Assembly (NCBI RefSeq): GCF_001463705.1
Contig: NZ_BBWH01000029.1
Coordinates: 19,564-83,563, forward strand
DNA length: 64,000 bases
Source: Aureimonas sp. AU12
GTDB lineage: Bacteria; Pseudomonadota; Alphaproteobacteria; Rhizobiales; Rhizobiaceae
Direction: 5' to 3'
Shown: piece after piece, positions 37,280 to 49,318 of the stretch
Layout of the letters: each line of letters begins with the position of its first letter
How positions within the stretch are numbered: position 1 is the first letter of the stretch
The notes under the pieces: model-generated
What the model was told of the DNA's origin: nothing
The model's input: only the letters and a program-made list of their open reading frames with translations
The model's database searches: none
Program-made: the position numbers and the translations under genes

Positions 37280-37640
37280 CCAGGCGGCGTGCCAGATCAC
37301 GTTCGCTCCGAAACGGCCGCGAGTTCGCAGCCCAAGTGGTGGCGGATGAAACTCTGCAGTCAGCGCCGTGGCAGCGTTCATAGAACCGGGCTTACCTTGG
37401 CAGATCGGATACGACGAAAGCGGCAGCTCGAGACCGCCGGACGAGCGGCTCAACGGCGAAATCTCGTACGGTCTCACCAAAGCGCGGATCGTCATCGAGG
37501 GCCGGCGCGGCCCCGACAGCACCAAGCGGCCGCATGCGAACCTCGGCTACCGTCCGCCTGCACCCGCCGTCGTGCCACGGGTGGCTGGGCCACCTCCCCT
37601 TCGCCGGCTACCTCGACCGTCAAGGACAAGTCCACCGTCC
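37280..37640 (+). pseudogene. IS3-family transposase OrfB, 3' fragment
   Basis: The translation from 37368, 'AFIEPGLPWQIGYDESGSS' then 'LNGEISYGLTKARIVIEGRRG' and 'KRPHANLGYRPPAP', matches the C-terminal third of IS3/IS407-type OrfB ('IEPGSPWENGYxES...LLNGEIFYSL..A...IE.WR..YN..RPHxSLGYRPPAP'). The catalytic DDE upstream part is gone or scrambled and several conserved residues are altered. The stretch from 37640 to 37979 before gyrB shows nothing recognisable. Confidence 0.75.
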
Positions 37641-37979
37641 ATCGGATCTGAACCGGGTCACCTGGTGAGGGCAGGCGATGTGAGCTTCTGTCCTGTCAGG
37701 ACATGGGGTTAATTGCCTCGACGATGGAACCAGATGCCCTGACCAAGCATATAAATAGCTCGAGAAAGGTCTGCGCGGCCACCCTCGGTATCCGATGCGC
37801 TACCGCGGCCGTCCATCCACTCGAACAATCACGGACTCAAGGTGGTGCTGTCGACGCAACCATACACGGTTCGGGCGAACCAGCCTCCGACGCAACGGAG
37901 CATCAGCGCACTTATGGTTTAATCCATTCCGCCATCATGGGTTGAAGTCGCATGCTTTTGCGTTGACCGCCAAAGCTCG

Positions 37980-40547
<2,568 letters not shown>

Positions 40548-40682
40548 TCAAGGGCGCGGGTTCTGCATGGGCCGGTCCGAATTTCGCCCTGAGATCGTCC
40601 GCGCGCGACCTCGCGCCGCTGGCGAGCGCGGGCGCACAGTCCCATCTGCGAGATGTCCCGGGTCACAGGAACCGCTTGCCCC

Positions 40683-42131
40683 ATGCTTGAACCCGCCGCG
40701 CCTTCGGCTGGCGCCCCCTCGCCGTTCCTGGCGCCGGCGCCCGTGCCTCACGCCAAGCCGCTCGGCTTCGCGCGCTTCCTGCTGACGGCCTCGCGCAACC
40801 CGATCGAGATCTGGGGCGAGCGCGCCTTCCGCGAACCGGTGCTGCGGGCGGACTGGCTGCAGGTGCCCACGATCATCGTCAACGACCCCGCGAGCATCCG
40901 GCACTGCCTCGTCGAGAACGCCGCGAACTACGCGATGCAGCCGCTGCGCCAGCGCATCCTGCGCCCGCTCCTGCGCGACGGCCTGCTGACGGCCGAGGGC
41001 GAACTCTGGCGCCGCACCCGCCGCTCGATCGCGCCGGTCTTCACGCCGCGCAACATCGCCGGGCTCGCCGGCCTGATGGAGTCGCGCTCGCGCGTCTTCG
41101 CCGAGCGGCTCGGGGTCCGGGACGGCGCCGTCGTCGACGCGTCGGCGCAGATGACGTTGCTGACCTACGACATCCTGCAGGCGACGCTCTTCACCGACGA
41201 CATCCAGGGCGAGCCGGCGGCCTTCGCGAAGGCGATGGAGACCTTCATGGGACGGATGGGCCGCGTCGATCCGCTTGATCTCCTCGATGCCCCGGCGTTC
41301 CTGCCGCGCATCCGCCGCCTCATGGGCCGGGGCGCGGCGCGCTACTTCCGCCGGCTGATCACCGAGACGGCCGAGCGCCGCCGCGAGGCGATGGCGCGCG
41401 ACCCTGCCGGCGTGCCGCGCGATCTTCTGACGCTGCTCCTCGAGGCCGATGGGCTGTCGGCCTCCGAGATCGAGGACAACATCATCACTTTCATCGGCGC
41501 CGGCCACGAGACCACGGCGCGGGCGCTCGGCTGGACGCTCTATCTGCTGTCGCAGGCGCCAGACGAGCGCGCCAAGGTGGAGCACGAACTCGACGAACGC
41601 CTGCCCGGCCTCCCCGACCCGCGCGAATGGCCTGACGCCCTGCCGCAGACGCGAGCGGCCTTCGAGGAAGCGATGCGCCTCTATCCGCCCGCCCCCTCGC
41701 TCAACCGGACCGCGATCGCCGCCGATCGGGTTCTGGACACCGACATTCCCGCCGGCGCCTCGCTCCTCGTCATGCCCTGGCTGGTGCATCGCCACGAGCG
41801 GCTGTGGGACCGGCCCGGCCATTTCATGCCGGAGCGCTTTCTGCCGGGCAACCGCGAGCGGATCGACCGCTTCCAGTACCTGCCCTTCGGGCTCGGCCCC
41901 CGCGTCTGCATCGGCCAGAGCTTCGCGATGCAGGAGGGCGTCATCGCGCTTGCCGCGCTGCTGCGGCACCTGCGGTTCGATTTCGTCGGGGCACGCCCGC
42001 CCTACCCCGTTCAGAAGATCACGGTGCAGCCGCGTGAGGGGCTGGCGATGCGGATCACGCGCCGGCAGAGGATGTCCGGGGGAAGCGGACGCGCTCGATC
42101 ACCGAACGAGGCCGGAGAACCGAAGATCTGA
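40683..42131 (+). CDS. Cytochrome P450
   Basis: Soluble bacterial P450, about 482 residues. I-helix oxygen-binding motif 'IGAGHETTAR' near 278, K-helix ExxR in 'FEEAMRLYPPAPSLNR' near 333, and heme-ligand loop FGLGPRVCIGQ near 410 with the axial Cys. The pre-heme sequence and 'MLVMPWLVHRHERLWDRP'-type segment resemble fatty-acid-hydroxylase/CYP102-like or CYP153-adjacent groups, but substrate is not assignable. The start is uncertain: an in-frame ATG at 40653 would add ten residues, and neither has an ideal ribosome site. No ferredoxin or reductase gene is adjacent, so redox partners are encoded elsewhere. Confidence 0.92.
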   Translation: MLEPAAPSAGAPSPFLAPAPVPHAKPLGFARFLLTASRNPIEIWGERAFREPVLRADWLQVPTIIVNDPASIRHCLVENAANYAMQPLRQRILRPLLRDGLLTAEGELWRRTRRSIAPVFTPRNIAGLAGLMESRSRVFAERLGVRDGAVVDASAQMTLLTYDILQATLFTDDIQGEPAAFAKAMETFMGRMGRVDPLDLLDAPAFLPRIRRLMGRGAARYFRRLITETAERRREAMARDPAGVPRDLLTLLLEADGLSASEIEDNIITFIGAGHETTARALGWTLYLLSQAPDERAKVEHELDERLPGLPDPREWPDALPQTRAAFEEAMRLYPPAPSLNRTAIAADRVLDTDIPAGASLLVMPWLVHRHERLWDRPGHFMPERFLPGNRERIDRFQYLPFGLGPRVCIGQSFAMQEGVIALAALLRHLRFDFVGARPPYPVQKITVQPREGLAMRITRRQRMSGGSGRARSPNEAGEPKI

Positions 42132-42489
42132 GGTGCGACGGATCTTTGGCGCTCTGGCAGTCCACAGGCATCTTGACAAGCCTGCGGCTTGCTTTGGAGG
42201 GGAAAAGCGACCATGTAAAGGTATCGGGCATTTTGCTGACCCGGGATTGGTTGAACGCTTCCTCGACGCTGCATCGGCAGCCGGGCCCATCCGCTGACGC
42301 AAGCGGACAGGCTGTCGCAGGAGATCGGATTCCTTTCGCCGTCACGACGTGAACATCCGACCCTCCAAGGTTTCGGGCAGCGGCGATCCGCCGTCCGGGA
42401 CATCCCAACCGGAAGTCCGTTGCGTCAGCCTCGGTGCCTTCCTCCCGCACTTTCTTCGGAAGGCGCGGCCAGCGACGAAAGATCGTTTC
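42132..42489. other. Gene-free stretch, leader of the cold-shock gene
   Basis: 358 bp with no supported gene. Because cold-shock genes often have long structured 5' leaders, the part nearest 42490 may be the untranslated leader of the following gene. No specific thermosensor fold was identified. Confidence 0.4.
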
Positions 42490-42702
42490 TTGTCACAGAC
42501 CGGCACCATCAAGTTCTTCAATTCCTCCAAGGGCTTCGGCTTCGTGACGCCGGAAGGCGGCGCCAAGGACGTCTTCCTGCACGTCTCCGCGCTCGAGCGC
42601 GCCGGCATCTCGACGGTCAACGAAGGCGACAAGATCTCCTTCGACGTCGAGCCGGACACCCGCGGCAAGGGCCCGAAGGCCGTGAACGTCCAGCTCGTCT
42701 AA
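42490..42702 (+). CDS. Cold-shock domain protein (CspA family)
   Basis: 70 residues, the standard single cold-shock domain. RNP1 'SKGFGFV' and RNP2 'DVFLHVSAL' RNA-binding motifs are present, and the protein starts '[10 protein letters not shown]', as in other family members. This places the start at the TTG codon 42490; the frame is open upstream but that part has no homology. It acts as an RNA chaperone or antiterminator in the cytoplasm. A terminator-like hairpin follows at 42733. Confidence 0.9.
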   Translation: MSQTGTIKFFNSSKGFGFVTPEGGAKDVFLHVSALERAGISTVNEGDKISFDVEPDTRGKGPKAVNVQLV

Positions 42703-42732
42703 GCCGGCCGCTTTCCGACAGCATGCATCTTC

Positions 42733-42760
42733 CGGCGGCCGTCCATCGGCCGCCGTTTCC
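42733..42760 (+). terminator. Terminator of cold-shock gene
   Basis: Stem CGGCGGCC/GGCCGCCG, 7-nt loop, then TTTCCCTT, 30 bp after the cold-shock stop. Confidence 0.65.
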
Positions 42761-42989
42761 CTTGGCCGACACCTCGATCAAGGCTTCTCGCGGCACCCGC
42801 TTCGTGGCTGCAAGGCGTATCGTCCGGTCATCGCCGCCTTTGGCGCGCCACTTGGCGCCTTCCCGATCGAGGCCGGCCCGGCTCCGCCCGGTGCGATCCC
42901 CCGGGATCCCCCGCCTCGCCGGACAGCCGACAATCGACCGCAGATCCGGCATCGGCCGAACCTGACGGTCTCATTCGAAAGGTCCTCCG

Positions 42990-43271
42990 ATGGAACCCGG
43001 CGAAACCGCACGCACGCGTGCCGACGCGCAGTTCACGCAGACCGTCAAGCATGGCGAAAAAGGCTCTGCGGGATCGATGATCGCGGCCGAGAGCCGCGCC
43101 GTCAACGAGAAGACCTCGCGCCTCAAGGCCCTGCGGCTGGCGCGCGACGCTACGCAGGTCGCCGCCGAGCCCGAGCCGGCTCCGAAGGCCAAGGCGAAGA
43201 AGCCGGCCGCCGCCAAGAAGCCCGCTGCCACGAAGACCGCCGCTCCCAAGAAGGCCAAGCCGGCCTCCTGA
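42990..43271 (+). CDS. Small protein with Lys/Ala-rich tail
   Basis: 93 residues. The N-terminal half, '[28 protein letters not shown]' followed by '[16 protein letters not shown]', resembles a short conserved Rhizobiales protein of unknown function ('[14 protein letters not shown]'). The last ~35 residues are a Lys/Ala/Pro-repeat tail ([17 protein letters not shown]) like those of histone-H1-like bacterial nucleoid proteins. It could bind nucleic acids; no experimental parallel is known to me. It lies between the cold-shock and S21 genes, all on the plus strand. Confidence 0.7.
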   Translation: MEPGETARTRADAQFTQTVKHGEKGSAGSMIAAESRAVNEKTSRLKALRLARDATQVAAEPEPAPKAKAKKPAAAKKPAATKTAAPKKAKPAS

Positions 43272-43351
43272 TCCCATCATACGACCGGCCGAGCCCCAAG
43301 CGTCGCATCGCGACGATCGAGGCGCCGGGCCGGCTTGCGAAGGACGAGAAT

Positions 43352-43651
43352 TTGAAAGTCGACGTCAGAGACAACAACGTGGACCAGGCTCTTCGCGCGC
43401 TGAAGAAGAAGCTTCAGCGCGAAGGCGTTTTCCGCGAGATGAAGGCGCGCCGCGCCTATGAGAAGCCCTCCGAGCGTCGCGTGCGCGAGAAGCAGGATGC
43501 GATCCGCCGCGCCCGCAAGGCTGCTCGCAAGCAGGCGCAGCGCGAAGGTCTGCTGCCGGCTCCCAAGCCCAAGCTGCGTCCCGGCGCACCGGGCGCGGCC
43601 GCAGGGGCCGGTGCCGGCCGTCCGGCCTCGTCGGGTTTCTCCCGCGACTGA
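43352..43651 (+). CDS. rpsU: 30S ribosomal protein S21
   Basis: 99 residues. The core '[39 protein letters not shown]' is characteristic of S21. A C-terminal Gly/Ala/Pro extension beyond residue ~72 is typical of alphaproteobacterial forms. The start codon is TTG at 43352, with a GGACGAGA ribosome site; no in-frame ATG fits the family N-terminus ([13 protein letters not shown]). The protein binds the small subunit and helps mRNA initiation. A terminator lies at 43721. Confidence 0.95.
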   Translation: MKVDVRDNNVDQALRALKKKLQREGVFREMKARRAYEKPSERRVREKQDAIRRARKAARKQAQREGLLPAPKPKLRPGAPGAAAGAGAGRPASSGFSRD

Positions 43652-43720
43652 CGATCTCGTGGCCTCTCAGGCCGCGACCTGACGAAGCCCGCCGAACGTG
43701 GGCGGATTCGATAGAACCAC

Positions 43721-43767
43721 CGAAGCCCGGCCCGTGCGTGAAGCAGGGTGCCGGGCTTCGGCGTTTT
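43721..43767 (+). terminator. Rho-independent terminator after rpsU
   Basis: 11-bp stem CGAAGCCCGGC/GCCGGGCTTCG with an 18-nt loop followed by GCGTTTT, 70 bp after rpsU. It may also serve the convergent MscS gene. Confidence 0.6.
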
Positions 43768-43936
43768 GGCGAGGGGATGAGCGCTTCGGGCGGCCAGCGA
43801 AGGTCGACGGTCACCATCGGCGATGGGATCTGCGCAGCTTCTGGATCTGGCCGCACCCGCATGACGTCGGCTCTCGCCGCGAGGCCCGTCACAGCGATCG
43901 CCTCGAAGTATGCGACGGCGTCCGCGCCATCGAGGG

Positions 43937-44890
43937 TCAGGCCACCGGCGGCACTCCACCGGCGGCAACTGTGGGCTCTTCCAGGCGCTGGTTGACGAGG
44001 GTGCGGCTCGCTTCCGGGGCCTCGTCGCGGCCGAGATAGCGCGAAGGATCGGCGTCGGTCGGCAGCGTGCGCTGGATCGCCCTGGGCTCGCCGGCCTCGC
44101 CGAAGCGTTCGATGAAAAGCTGGCGCACGCGCTCGGCTGTGCGGCGCTGGACGTTCGAGATCGCCCCCTCCTTCACCCGGCCGCGCAGCACGAGAACCTG
44201 CGCATCGGCGGTCAGCTGGTCGAGGAAGACGATGGGCTCCGACAACGTGTCCTCGCCGCCGTCACGCGGGAAGGCCGAGACGAGAAGGTCGCGCGCCTCC
44301 TCGAACGGCACGGTGCGCGGCAGGGTGATCGTCCAGGCGAGCAGCCGCGAGGCGGCGCGCGAGTGGTTGCGCATCCAGACGTTCCAGAGCGTCGAGTTCG
44401 GCGCGAAGACGAAGAGCCCGTCGAAGGTTTCCAGATGCGAGGTGAAAAGGCCGATCTCGTGGACCGTGCCGGCGAAGTTCTGCGTCTCGATATAGTCGCC
44501 GACCCGGAAGGGCCGCAGCCAGAGAAGCATGATGCCCGCCGCGATGTTGGTGAGCGTGCCCTGCAGCGCGAGGCCGACCGCGAGGCCGGCGGCGCCCAGC
44601 ACGGCGAGCAGCGAGGTCATCTGCACGCCGATCTGGCTGAGCGCCACGAGCAGCGTGAAGATGATCACGACATAGCGGGTGATCGCCACCAGCGGTCCGC
44701 GCACGGTCTCGTCGATCCGGGCCGAGGCCCCGAGCGCGCGCGTCACGAAGACGGCGAGACGCCCGGCCAGGAAGAAGCCGACGGCCAGGATGAGGAGGGC
44801 GACGAGGAGATTGGGCAGGAAGTTCGCGGCCTGCGCAGCCAGCGTGCGCAGGAAGGTGCTGGAGGATTCGAGGGTTTCCTGGATGGGCAT
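43937..44890 (-). CDS. MscS-family mechanosensitive channel
   Basis: 317 residues, small-conductance mechanosensitive channel that releases solutes on osmotic downshift. Three transmembrane helices: 'NLLVALLILAVGFFLAGRLAVFV' near 28, 'YVVIIFTLLVALSQIGV' near 73, and the pore helix 'LAVLGAAGLAVGLALQGTLTNIAAGIMLL' near 93, rich in Gly/Ala as in MscS TM3. The cytoplasmic beta domain has 'FRVGDYIE' and 'VFAPNSTLWN', the typical (V/I)PNS motif. Length is normal (E. coli MscS is 286). It is a single gene between convergent rpsU and the cysK unit. Confidence 0.93.
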   Translation of the reverse strand: MPIQETLESSSTFLRTLAAQAANFLPNLLVALLILAVGFFLAGRLAVFVTRALGASARIDETVRGPLVAITRYVVIIFTLLVALSQIGVQMTSLLAVLGAAGLAVGLALQGTLTNIAAGIMLLWLRPFRVGDYIETQNFAGTVHEIGLFTSHLETFDGLFVFAPNSTLWNVWMRNHSRAASRLLAWTITLPRTVPFEEARDLLVSAFPRDGGEDTLSEPIVFLDQLTADAQVLVLRGRVKEGAISNVQRRTAERVRQLFIERFGEAGEPRAIQRTLPTDADPSRYLGRDEAPEASRTLVNQRLEEPTVAAGGVPPVA

Positions 44891-44991
44891 GGGGCGTGGT
44901 CGCTCGGTGTTCGGCTATCGGGGACTGGGCGCATCCGCATGTCGTCAGCGGATCGCCGTCCACGCCTTAGAAAGGCCGGCCCCGCCAAAAG

Positions 44992-45022
44992 AAAAGGGCC
45001 GCTTCCCGAAAGAAGCGGCCCC
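44992..45022 (-). terminator. Terminator of cysK
   Basis: On the minus strand GGGCCGCTTC-TTTCGG-GAAGCGGCCC is followed by TTTTCTTTT, 30 bp after the cysK stop. It is a strong rho-independent terminator. Confidence 0.85.
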
Positions 45023-45051
45023 GCTCAACGCGATCCGACCGTCGCGAGCCG

Positions 45052-46080
45052 TCAGATCGACGGCGCGCCCTTGGGCTTTTCCTTCGGCTCGTTCTCGTCC
45101 ACGAGCCCGTCGAAGAGCGCGGTCGACAGGTAGCGCTCCGCGAAGGAGGGAATGATCACGACGATCGTCTTGCCCTCGTTCTCCGGCCGGCGACCGACCT
45201 TGATGGCGGCGGCGAGCGCGGCGCCCGACGAGATGCCGACCGGCACGCCTTCGAGGCGCGCGACGAGACGCGCGGTCTCGAAGCTCTCGTCGTTCGAGAC
45301 AGTGACGACCTCGTCGTAGATCTCGCGGTCGAGGATCGCCGGGGCAAAGCCCGCGCCGATGCCCTGGATCTTGTGCGGGCCGGGCGCGCCGCCCGACAGG
45401 ACGGGCGAGGCCTCGGGCTCCACCGCCACGACCTGCACCGAGGGCTTGCGGCTTTTCAGAACCTGCCCCGTCCCGGTGATCGTCCCGCCGGTGCCGATGC
45501 CGGAGACGAGGATGTCGACACCGCCATCCGTGTCGTTCCAGATCTCGACCGCCGTAGTGACGCGGTGGATCTGCGGGTTGGCGGCGTTCTCGAACTGCTG
45601 CGGGATCACCGAATTGGGAATCTCGGCGCGCAGCTCCTCGGCCTTGGCGATGGCCCCCTTCATGCCCCGCGCCCCTTCCGTCAGCACCAGTTCGGCGCCG
45701 AGCAGGCGCAGCATCTTGCGGCGCTCGATCGACATCGTGTCGGGCATGGTGAGGATGAGCTGGTAGCCCTTGGCGGCGGCGGCGAACGCCAGCGCGATGC
45801 CGGTATTGCCGGAAGTCGGCTCGATCAGTGTCGTGTGGCCCGGCTGGATCGTGCCGGCTGCCTCCAGCGACTCCAGCATGGCGACGCCGATACGATCCTT
45901 CACCGAACCGATCGGGTTGAAGAATTCGAGCTTGGCGAGGAGATGGGCCTTCACGCCCTTCTCGGCCGCCAGCTTGTCGAGGCGCACGAGCGGCGTGTCG
46001 CCGATCGTGTCGAGAATGGAATCGTAGACGCGGCCGCGGCCATGGGTGCGGGCGGGCTGGTCGTTCACGGGCTTGTCCAT
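45052..46080 (-). CDS. cysK: Cysteine synthase A
   Basis: O-acetylserine sulfhydrylase (about 342 residues), which makes L-cysteine from O-acetylserine and sulfide with PLP. Key parts are '[14 protein letters not shown]' near 21, PLP-lysine in '[11 protein letters not shown]' near 57, the substrate loop '[13 protein letters not shown]' near 86 and PLP-phosphate glycine loop '[12 protein letters not shown]' near 193. GAGGAGG about ten bases upstream of the ATG at 46080 supports this start; a longer in-frame version would add 15 residues without homology. Single gene with its own terminator. Confidence 0.95.
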   Translation of the reverse strand: MDKPVNDQPARTHGRGRVYDSILDTIGDTPLVRLDKLAAEKGVKAHLLAKLEFFNPIGSVKDRIGVAMLESLEAAGTIQPGHTTLIEPTSGNTGIALAFAAAAKGYQLILTMPDTMSIERRKMLRLLGAELVLTEGARGMKGAIAKAEELRAEIPNSVIPQQFENAANPQIHRVTTAVEIWNDTDGGVDILVSGIGTGGTITGTGQVLKSRKPSVQVVAVEPEASPVLSGGAPGPHKIQGIGAGFAPAILDREIYDEVVTVSNDESFETARLVARLEGVPVGISSGAALAAAIKVGRRPENEGKTIVVIIPSFAERYLSTALFDGLVDENEPKEKPKGAPSI

Positions 46081-46398
46081 TGCAGAAAACACCTCCTCGG
46101 TTCGTCGCGGCGCTGGGGCAGCCATCGTCAGTCCGTCAATCTAGCGCAAAAAAGCCGCAAGACCCGAATGTCGTCGATGCGGGCTCGCGGCGTTTTCGAG
46201 CAAATCGTTCTCGAACCGCCCCGACTTTCGAAAACGACTGTTCCCGGCTCGCTCACCGGGAGCCGCCACGAAAGAAAGGAAACGTGGGAAAGGACGCCCC
46301 GGATCCCGATCCTGACGGACTGGTAAAAGACACCGACCAGTCTTCACGCTTCGGCAATCCGTGCCCTGCAGGATCGAGATCGACCAGCCCTGCCGGGA

Positions 46399-47235
46399 AT
46401 GCGCATGAAACCCACCATCGACACCCTCCGCCAGTTCTGCCTCGAGCTTCTGGGGCTGACGGCAACGATGGCCGGCGTCGTGGTGATCGCCACCTTCACC
46501 TATTTCGGCTCCTTCGCCTCGCCCGTCGCGCAGGGGTCGCTCGCCTTCTGCCTCCTTCTCCTGTTCGCCACCGCGCTGCCGATGCAGATCTATGCGGTGA
46601 CGCGGATCGTGCGGCTGCGCGGCGAGAACCGGCGGCTCTTCGAGTTCGCGACGCGGGACGGGCTGACGCAGGTGCTCAACCGCACCGCGTTCAAGCGTTC
46701 GGCGGAGATGGCGATCGCCCGCATGAGCCAGCGGCGCGCGAGCGACCTCGAGCCCGCGACCCTGCTCATCCTCGATGCCGACCATTTCAAGCGCATCAAC
46801 GACCGGCTCGGCCATCACACGGGCGACGAGGCCCTGACGCTGATCGCCGAGACGCTGCGGCGCTCCGTGCGCAAGGACGATCTCGTCGGGCGGCTAGGCG
46901 GCGAAGAGTTCGCGGTGCTCCTGCGCAATGCCGGATACGAGGAGGGGCGCATCGTCGCCGAGCGCCTGCGCACCGCGATCAACCGGCTCGAGGTCGGCCC
47001 GCGCGAGCGCCGCACGCGGCTGTCCGTCAGCCTCGGCGGCATCTCGTTCCGCAGCGCGGTGGCCTTCAACGCCCTCTACAAGATCGCCGACGCCAATCTC
47101 TACAAGGCCAAGGAAGGCGGTCGCAACCGCACGGCGCTGACGCAGCTCGGCGCGCTCGCGCAGACCCGCGCGACGATCGCGGCGGCACCGGAAGCGGGCG
47201 CTAGAAGCGCACCGAAGCGGCTACCGGTCGCCTGA
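46399..47235 (+). CDS. Membrane diguanylate cyclase (GGDEF domain)
   Basis: 278 residues. Two transmembrane helices, 'GLTATMAGVVVIATFTYFG' near 19 and 'GSLAFCLLLLFATALPMQIY' near 46, anchor a cytoplasmic GGDEF domain (~85-245). GGEEF at 167-171 is catalytically competent, and RKDD at 158-161, five residues before it, is a full RxxD inhibitory site, so c-di-GMP feedback is expected. This contrasts with the receiver-GGDEF protein at 9059, which lacks the site. No partner sensor is adjacent. Confidence 0.92.
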   Translation: MRMKPTIDTLRQFCLELLGLTATMAGVVVIATFTYFGSFASPVAQGSLAFCLLLLFATALPMQIYAVTRIVRLRGENRRLFEFATRDGLTQVLNRTAFKRSAEMAIARMSQRRASDLEPATLLILDADHFKRINDRLGHHTGDEALTLIAETLRRSVRKDDLVGRLGGEEFAVLLRNAGYEEGRIVAERLRTAINRLEVGPRERRTRLSVSLGGISFRSAVAFNALYKIADANLYKAKEGGRNRTALTQLGALAQTRATIAAAPEAGARSAPKRLPVA

Positions 47236-47274
47236 GGCACGAAGCCCGCGAAGGCCGCGCCCGGCCGAGGCGCT

Positions 47275-48087
47275 TCAGGCCGGCTTCACCGCGCGGATGG
47301 CGTAGCGATGCTGCGAGCGGCGCGCGAGGCCCTTGAAGAACGGCATCTGCGCGGCCTGCGCCCGATGGACGGCACCCAGCCGCCGGTCCACCACGACATC
47401 CCTGAAGCCGGCCTCCCGCAGGAGCCTCGCCACCGCGTCGGCCCTCGCGCCCGTTGAGAAATGGACGCGGGCGAGGATGGCCCGATGCCGGCGCTGCATG
47501 GCCTCCGACAAGCCCACAGGCTCGTGGCCTCGCCATCCCAGCCGCCGCGCCGCCGCATCGAGCCGGGCGAGGATCCGCTCGGTCCGCCCTGTGCCGACGA
47601 AGTCGCCGTCCACCACGAGCAGCGTCCCGCCCGGCCGCAGGACGCGCAGCCATTCGCGGAAGGCGGCGGCGGGATCGATGAGCGTCCACACGAGATGACG
47701 CGTGACCGCGACGTCGTAGGACGAATCCGCCTCGGATGAGCGCTCCGCATCGCCCACCCGGAAGACGATCGTCCGGCCCCGCGCCGCCGCCTTGGCGCGG
47801 GCGCGCTCCAGCATCGGCTCCGACCAGTCGAGGCCGGTGACGCGGTAGCCGAGATCGTCGAGGAGATGCGAGACGACGCCCGTGCCGCTCGCCAGATCGA
47901 GCGCGGAGCGCCCCGCGCCGGGGCCGAGATGCCGTTGGATCAACGCATGCCAGGCGGACCGCTCGCGCTCGCCTGATATCTCGTGTCCGGGAAACTCGTC
48001 GAAGCGCTCGGCGCGCTCCGACCAGAACTCGCGGATCTCGTCGCGCACACTATAGTTCGCTCCCCTTGTTTTCTCCTGCATTTCCAT
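47275..48087 (-). CDS. Class I SAM-dependent methyltransferase
   Basis: 270 residues, UbiE/Methyltransf_11-like. Motif I 'ALDLASGTGVVSHLLDDLG' near 63, acidic 'VTGLDWSEPMLERA' near 83, motif II 'SYDVAVTRHLVWTL' near 125 and 'RVLRPGGTLLVVDGDFVG' near 150. It is divergent from the iron-type ABC importer operon (98-bp gap), an arrangement seen for methyltransferases accompanying metallophore or siderophore uptake clusters, so a role in metal-chelator metabolism is possible. An ICE-like sequence in the shared gap would suit joint iron control. Substrate unknown. Confidence 0.85.
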   Translation of the reverse strand: MEMQEKTRGANYSVRDEIREFWSERAERFDEFPGHEISGERERSAWHALIQRHLGPGAGRSALDLASGTGVVSHLLDDLGYRVTGLDWSEPMLERARAKAAARGRTIVFRVGDAERSSEADSSYDVAVTRHLVWTLIDPAAAFREWLRVLRPGGTLLVVDGDFVGTGRTERILARLDAAARRLGWRGHEPVGLSEAMQRRHRAILARVHFSTGARADAVARLLREAGFRDVVVDRRLGAVHRAQAAQMPFFKGLARRSQHRYAIRAVKPA

Positions 48088-48097
48088 CGCGGCGGAC

Positions 48098-48115
48098 CTT
48101 CGAGCGCTTCTAAAA
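48098..48115 (-). promoter_or_regulatory. Degenerate ICE-like (Irr) half site
   Basis: Minus strand TTTTAGAAGCGCTCGAAG resembles the left half (TTTAGAA) of the Irr box found upstream of the TonB receptor gene; the right half is degenerate. It lies between the divergent methyltransferase and ABC operon. Confidence 0.35.
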
Positions 48116-48184
48116 GATAATTCTTGACCATTGACGTCATGTATTTCTACAAGCCGCCATCTTCACCAGCAAGGTTTTCCCATC

Positions 48185-49315
48185 ATGCGGATGCTCCGCC
48201 GGACGGCTCTGGCCGCCGCCGTCCTTCTCGTCTCGTCCTTGGGCACCGCGTGGGCCGACAAGGTGACGATCCGCGACGTCGCCGGACGCGACGTCGATGT
48301 GGAAGTCCCGGCGAGGCGCGTCATCCTCGGCGAGGGACGCCAGATCTATTTCCTCGCCGCGCTCGATCGCGAGGCGCCGTTCAGCCATGTCGTGGGCTGG
48401 CGCGACGACCTGCCCAAGGCCGATCCCGAGAGCTACGCCGCCTATCTCGCCAAGTATCCCGAGATCGCCCAGCTGCCGACCTTCGGCGGCATGAAGGACG
48501 GCTCCTTCGACGTCGAGCAGGCGGTGTCGCTGAAGCCCGACGTCATCATCATGAACATCGACGCCAAGACCGCAACGGAAGAAGCCGGCTACATCGAGAC
48601 ACTGGCCAAGGTCGGCATCCCGCTCGTCTATGTCGACTTCCGCGAGAAGCCGATGGTCAACACCGAGCCCTCGATGCGCATCATCGGGCAGCTTCTCGCC
48701 AAGAACGAGATCGCGGAGGACTTCATCGCCTTCCGCGCCAAGAGCATCCGCGAGGTCACGGATGTCCTCGACGCCGAGAAGCCCGCGCGCCCGCTCGTCT
48801 TCATGGAGCGCGCCGGCGGCTATTCCGACGATTGCTGCATGTCCTTCGGCGATGAGAACTTCGGCAGGATGGTGGAGATCGCCGGCGGCATCAACATGGC
48901 CAAGGCCATGATCCCCGGCACGTTCGGCGCGGTGAATCCCGAGCAGATCATCGCCTCCAACCCAGACCAGGTCATCGTCACCGGCGGCAACTGGGAGGGT
49001 TACGTGCCCGGCGGCAACTGGGTGGGTGTGGGCTACGGCGCCGACGAGGCCGCCGCCCGGGTCAAGCTGGAGGCGCTGACGAAGCGTCCCGCCTTCACCG
49101 GCATCAAGGCGGTGGAGACGGGGCAGGTCCATGCGATCTGGCACCAGTTCTACAACAATCCCTACCAGTTCGTGGCGATCCAGCAGATGGCGAAGTGGCT
49201 GCATCCCGACCTCTTCCCCGGCCTCGACCCGGAAGCGACCTTCAAGGAACTGCACGCCCGCTTCCTGCCGCTCGACTACAAGCCCGGCTACTTCGTGTCG
49301 CTGACCGACGAGTAA
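48185..49315 (+). CDS. Iron-chelate ABC transporter substrate-binding protein
   Basis: Periplasmic binding protein of about 376 residues. N-terminal signal 'MRMLRRTALAAAVLLVSSLGTAWA' precedes 'DKVTIRDVAGRDVDVEVPARRVILGEG', the typical start of BtuF/FhuD-type (class III) binding proteins, and the rest has the two-lobe pattern 'LKPDVIIMN' and 'NPDQVIVTGG'. The ATG at 48185 is chosen because it begins the signal peptide. The next gene starts 3 bp after the stop. It delivers a metal chelate to the permease/ATPase encoded after it; the ligand is unknown. Confidence 0.92.
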   Translation: MRMLRRTALAAAVLLVSSLGTAWADKVTIRDVAGRDVDVEVPARRVILGEGRQIYFLAALDREAPFSHVVGWRDDLPKADPESYAAYLAKYPEIAQLPTFGGMKDGSFDVEQAVSLKPDVIIMNIDAKTATEEAGYIETLAKVGIPLVYVDFREKPMVNTEPSMRIIGQLLAKNEIAEDFIAFRAKSIREVTDVLDAEKPARPLVFMERAGGYSDDCCMSFGDENFGRMVEIAGGINMAKAMIPGTFGAVNPEQIIASNPDQVIVTGGNWEGYVPGGNWVGVGYGADEAAARVKLEALTKRPAFTGIKAVETGQVHAIWHQFYNNPYQFVAIQQMAKWLHPDLFPGLDPEATFKELHARFLPLDYKPGYFVSLTDE

Positions 49316-49318
49316 AGC

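Noticed and set aside
36677..37525. An intact 282-codon protein gene on the minus strand
   Set aside because: Only the last ~110 codons match an integrase, key Arg is lost and the upstream part is in another frame; it is scored as a pseudogene.
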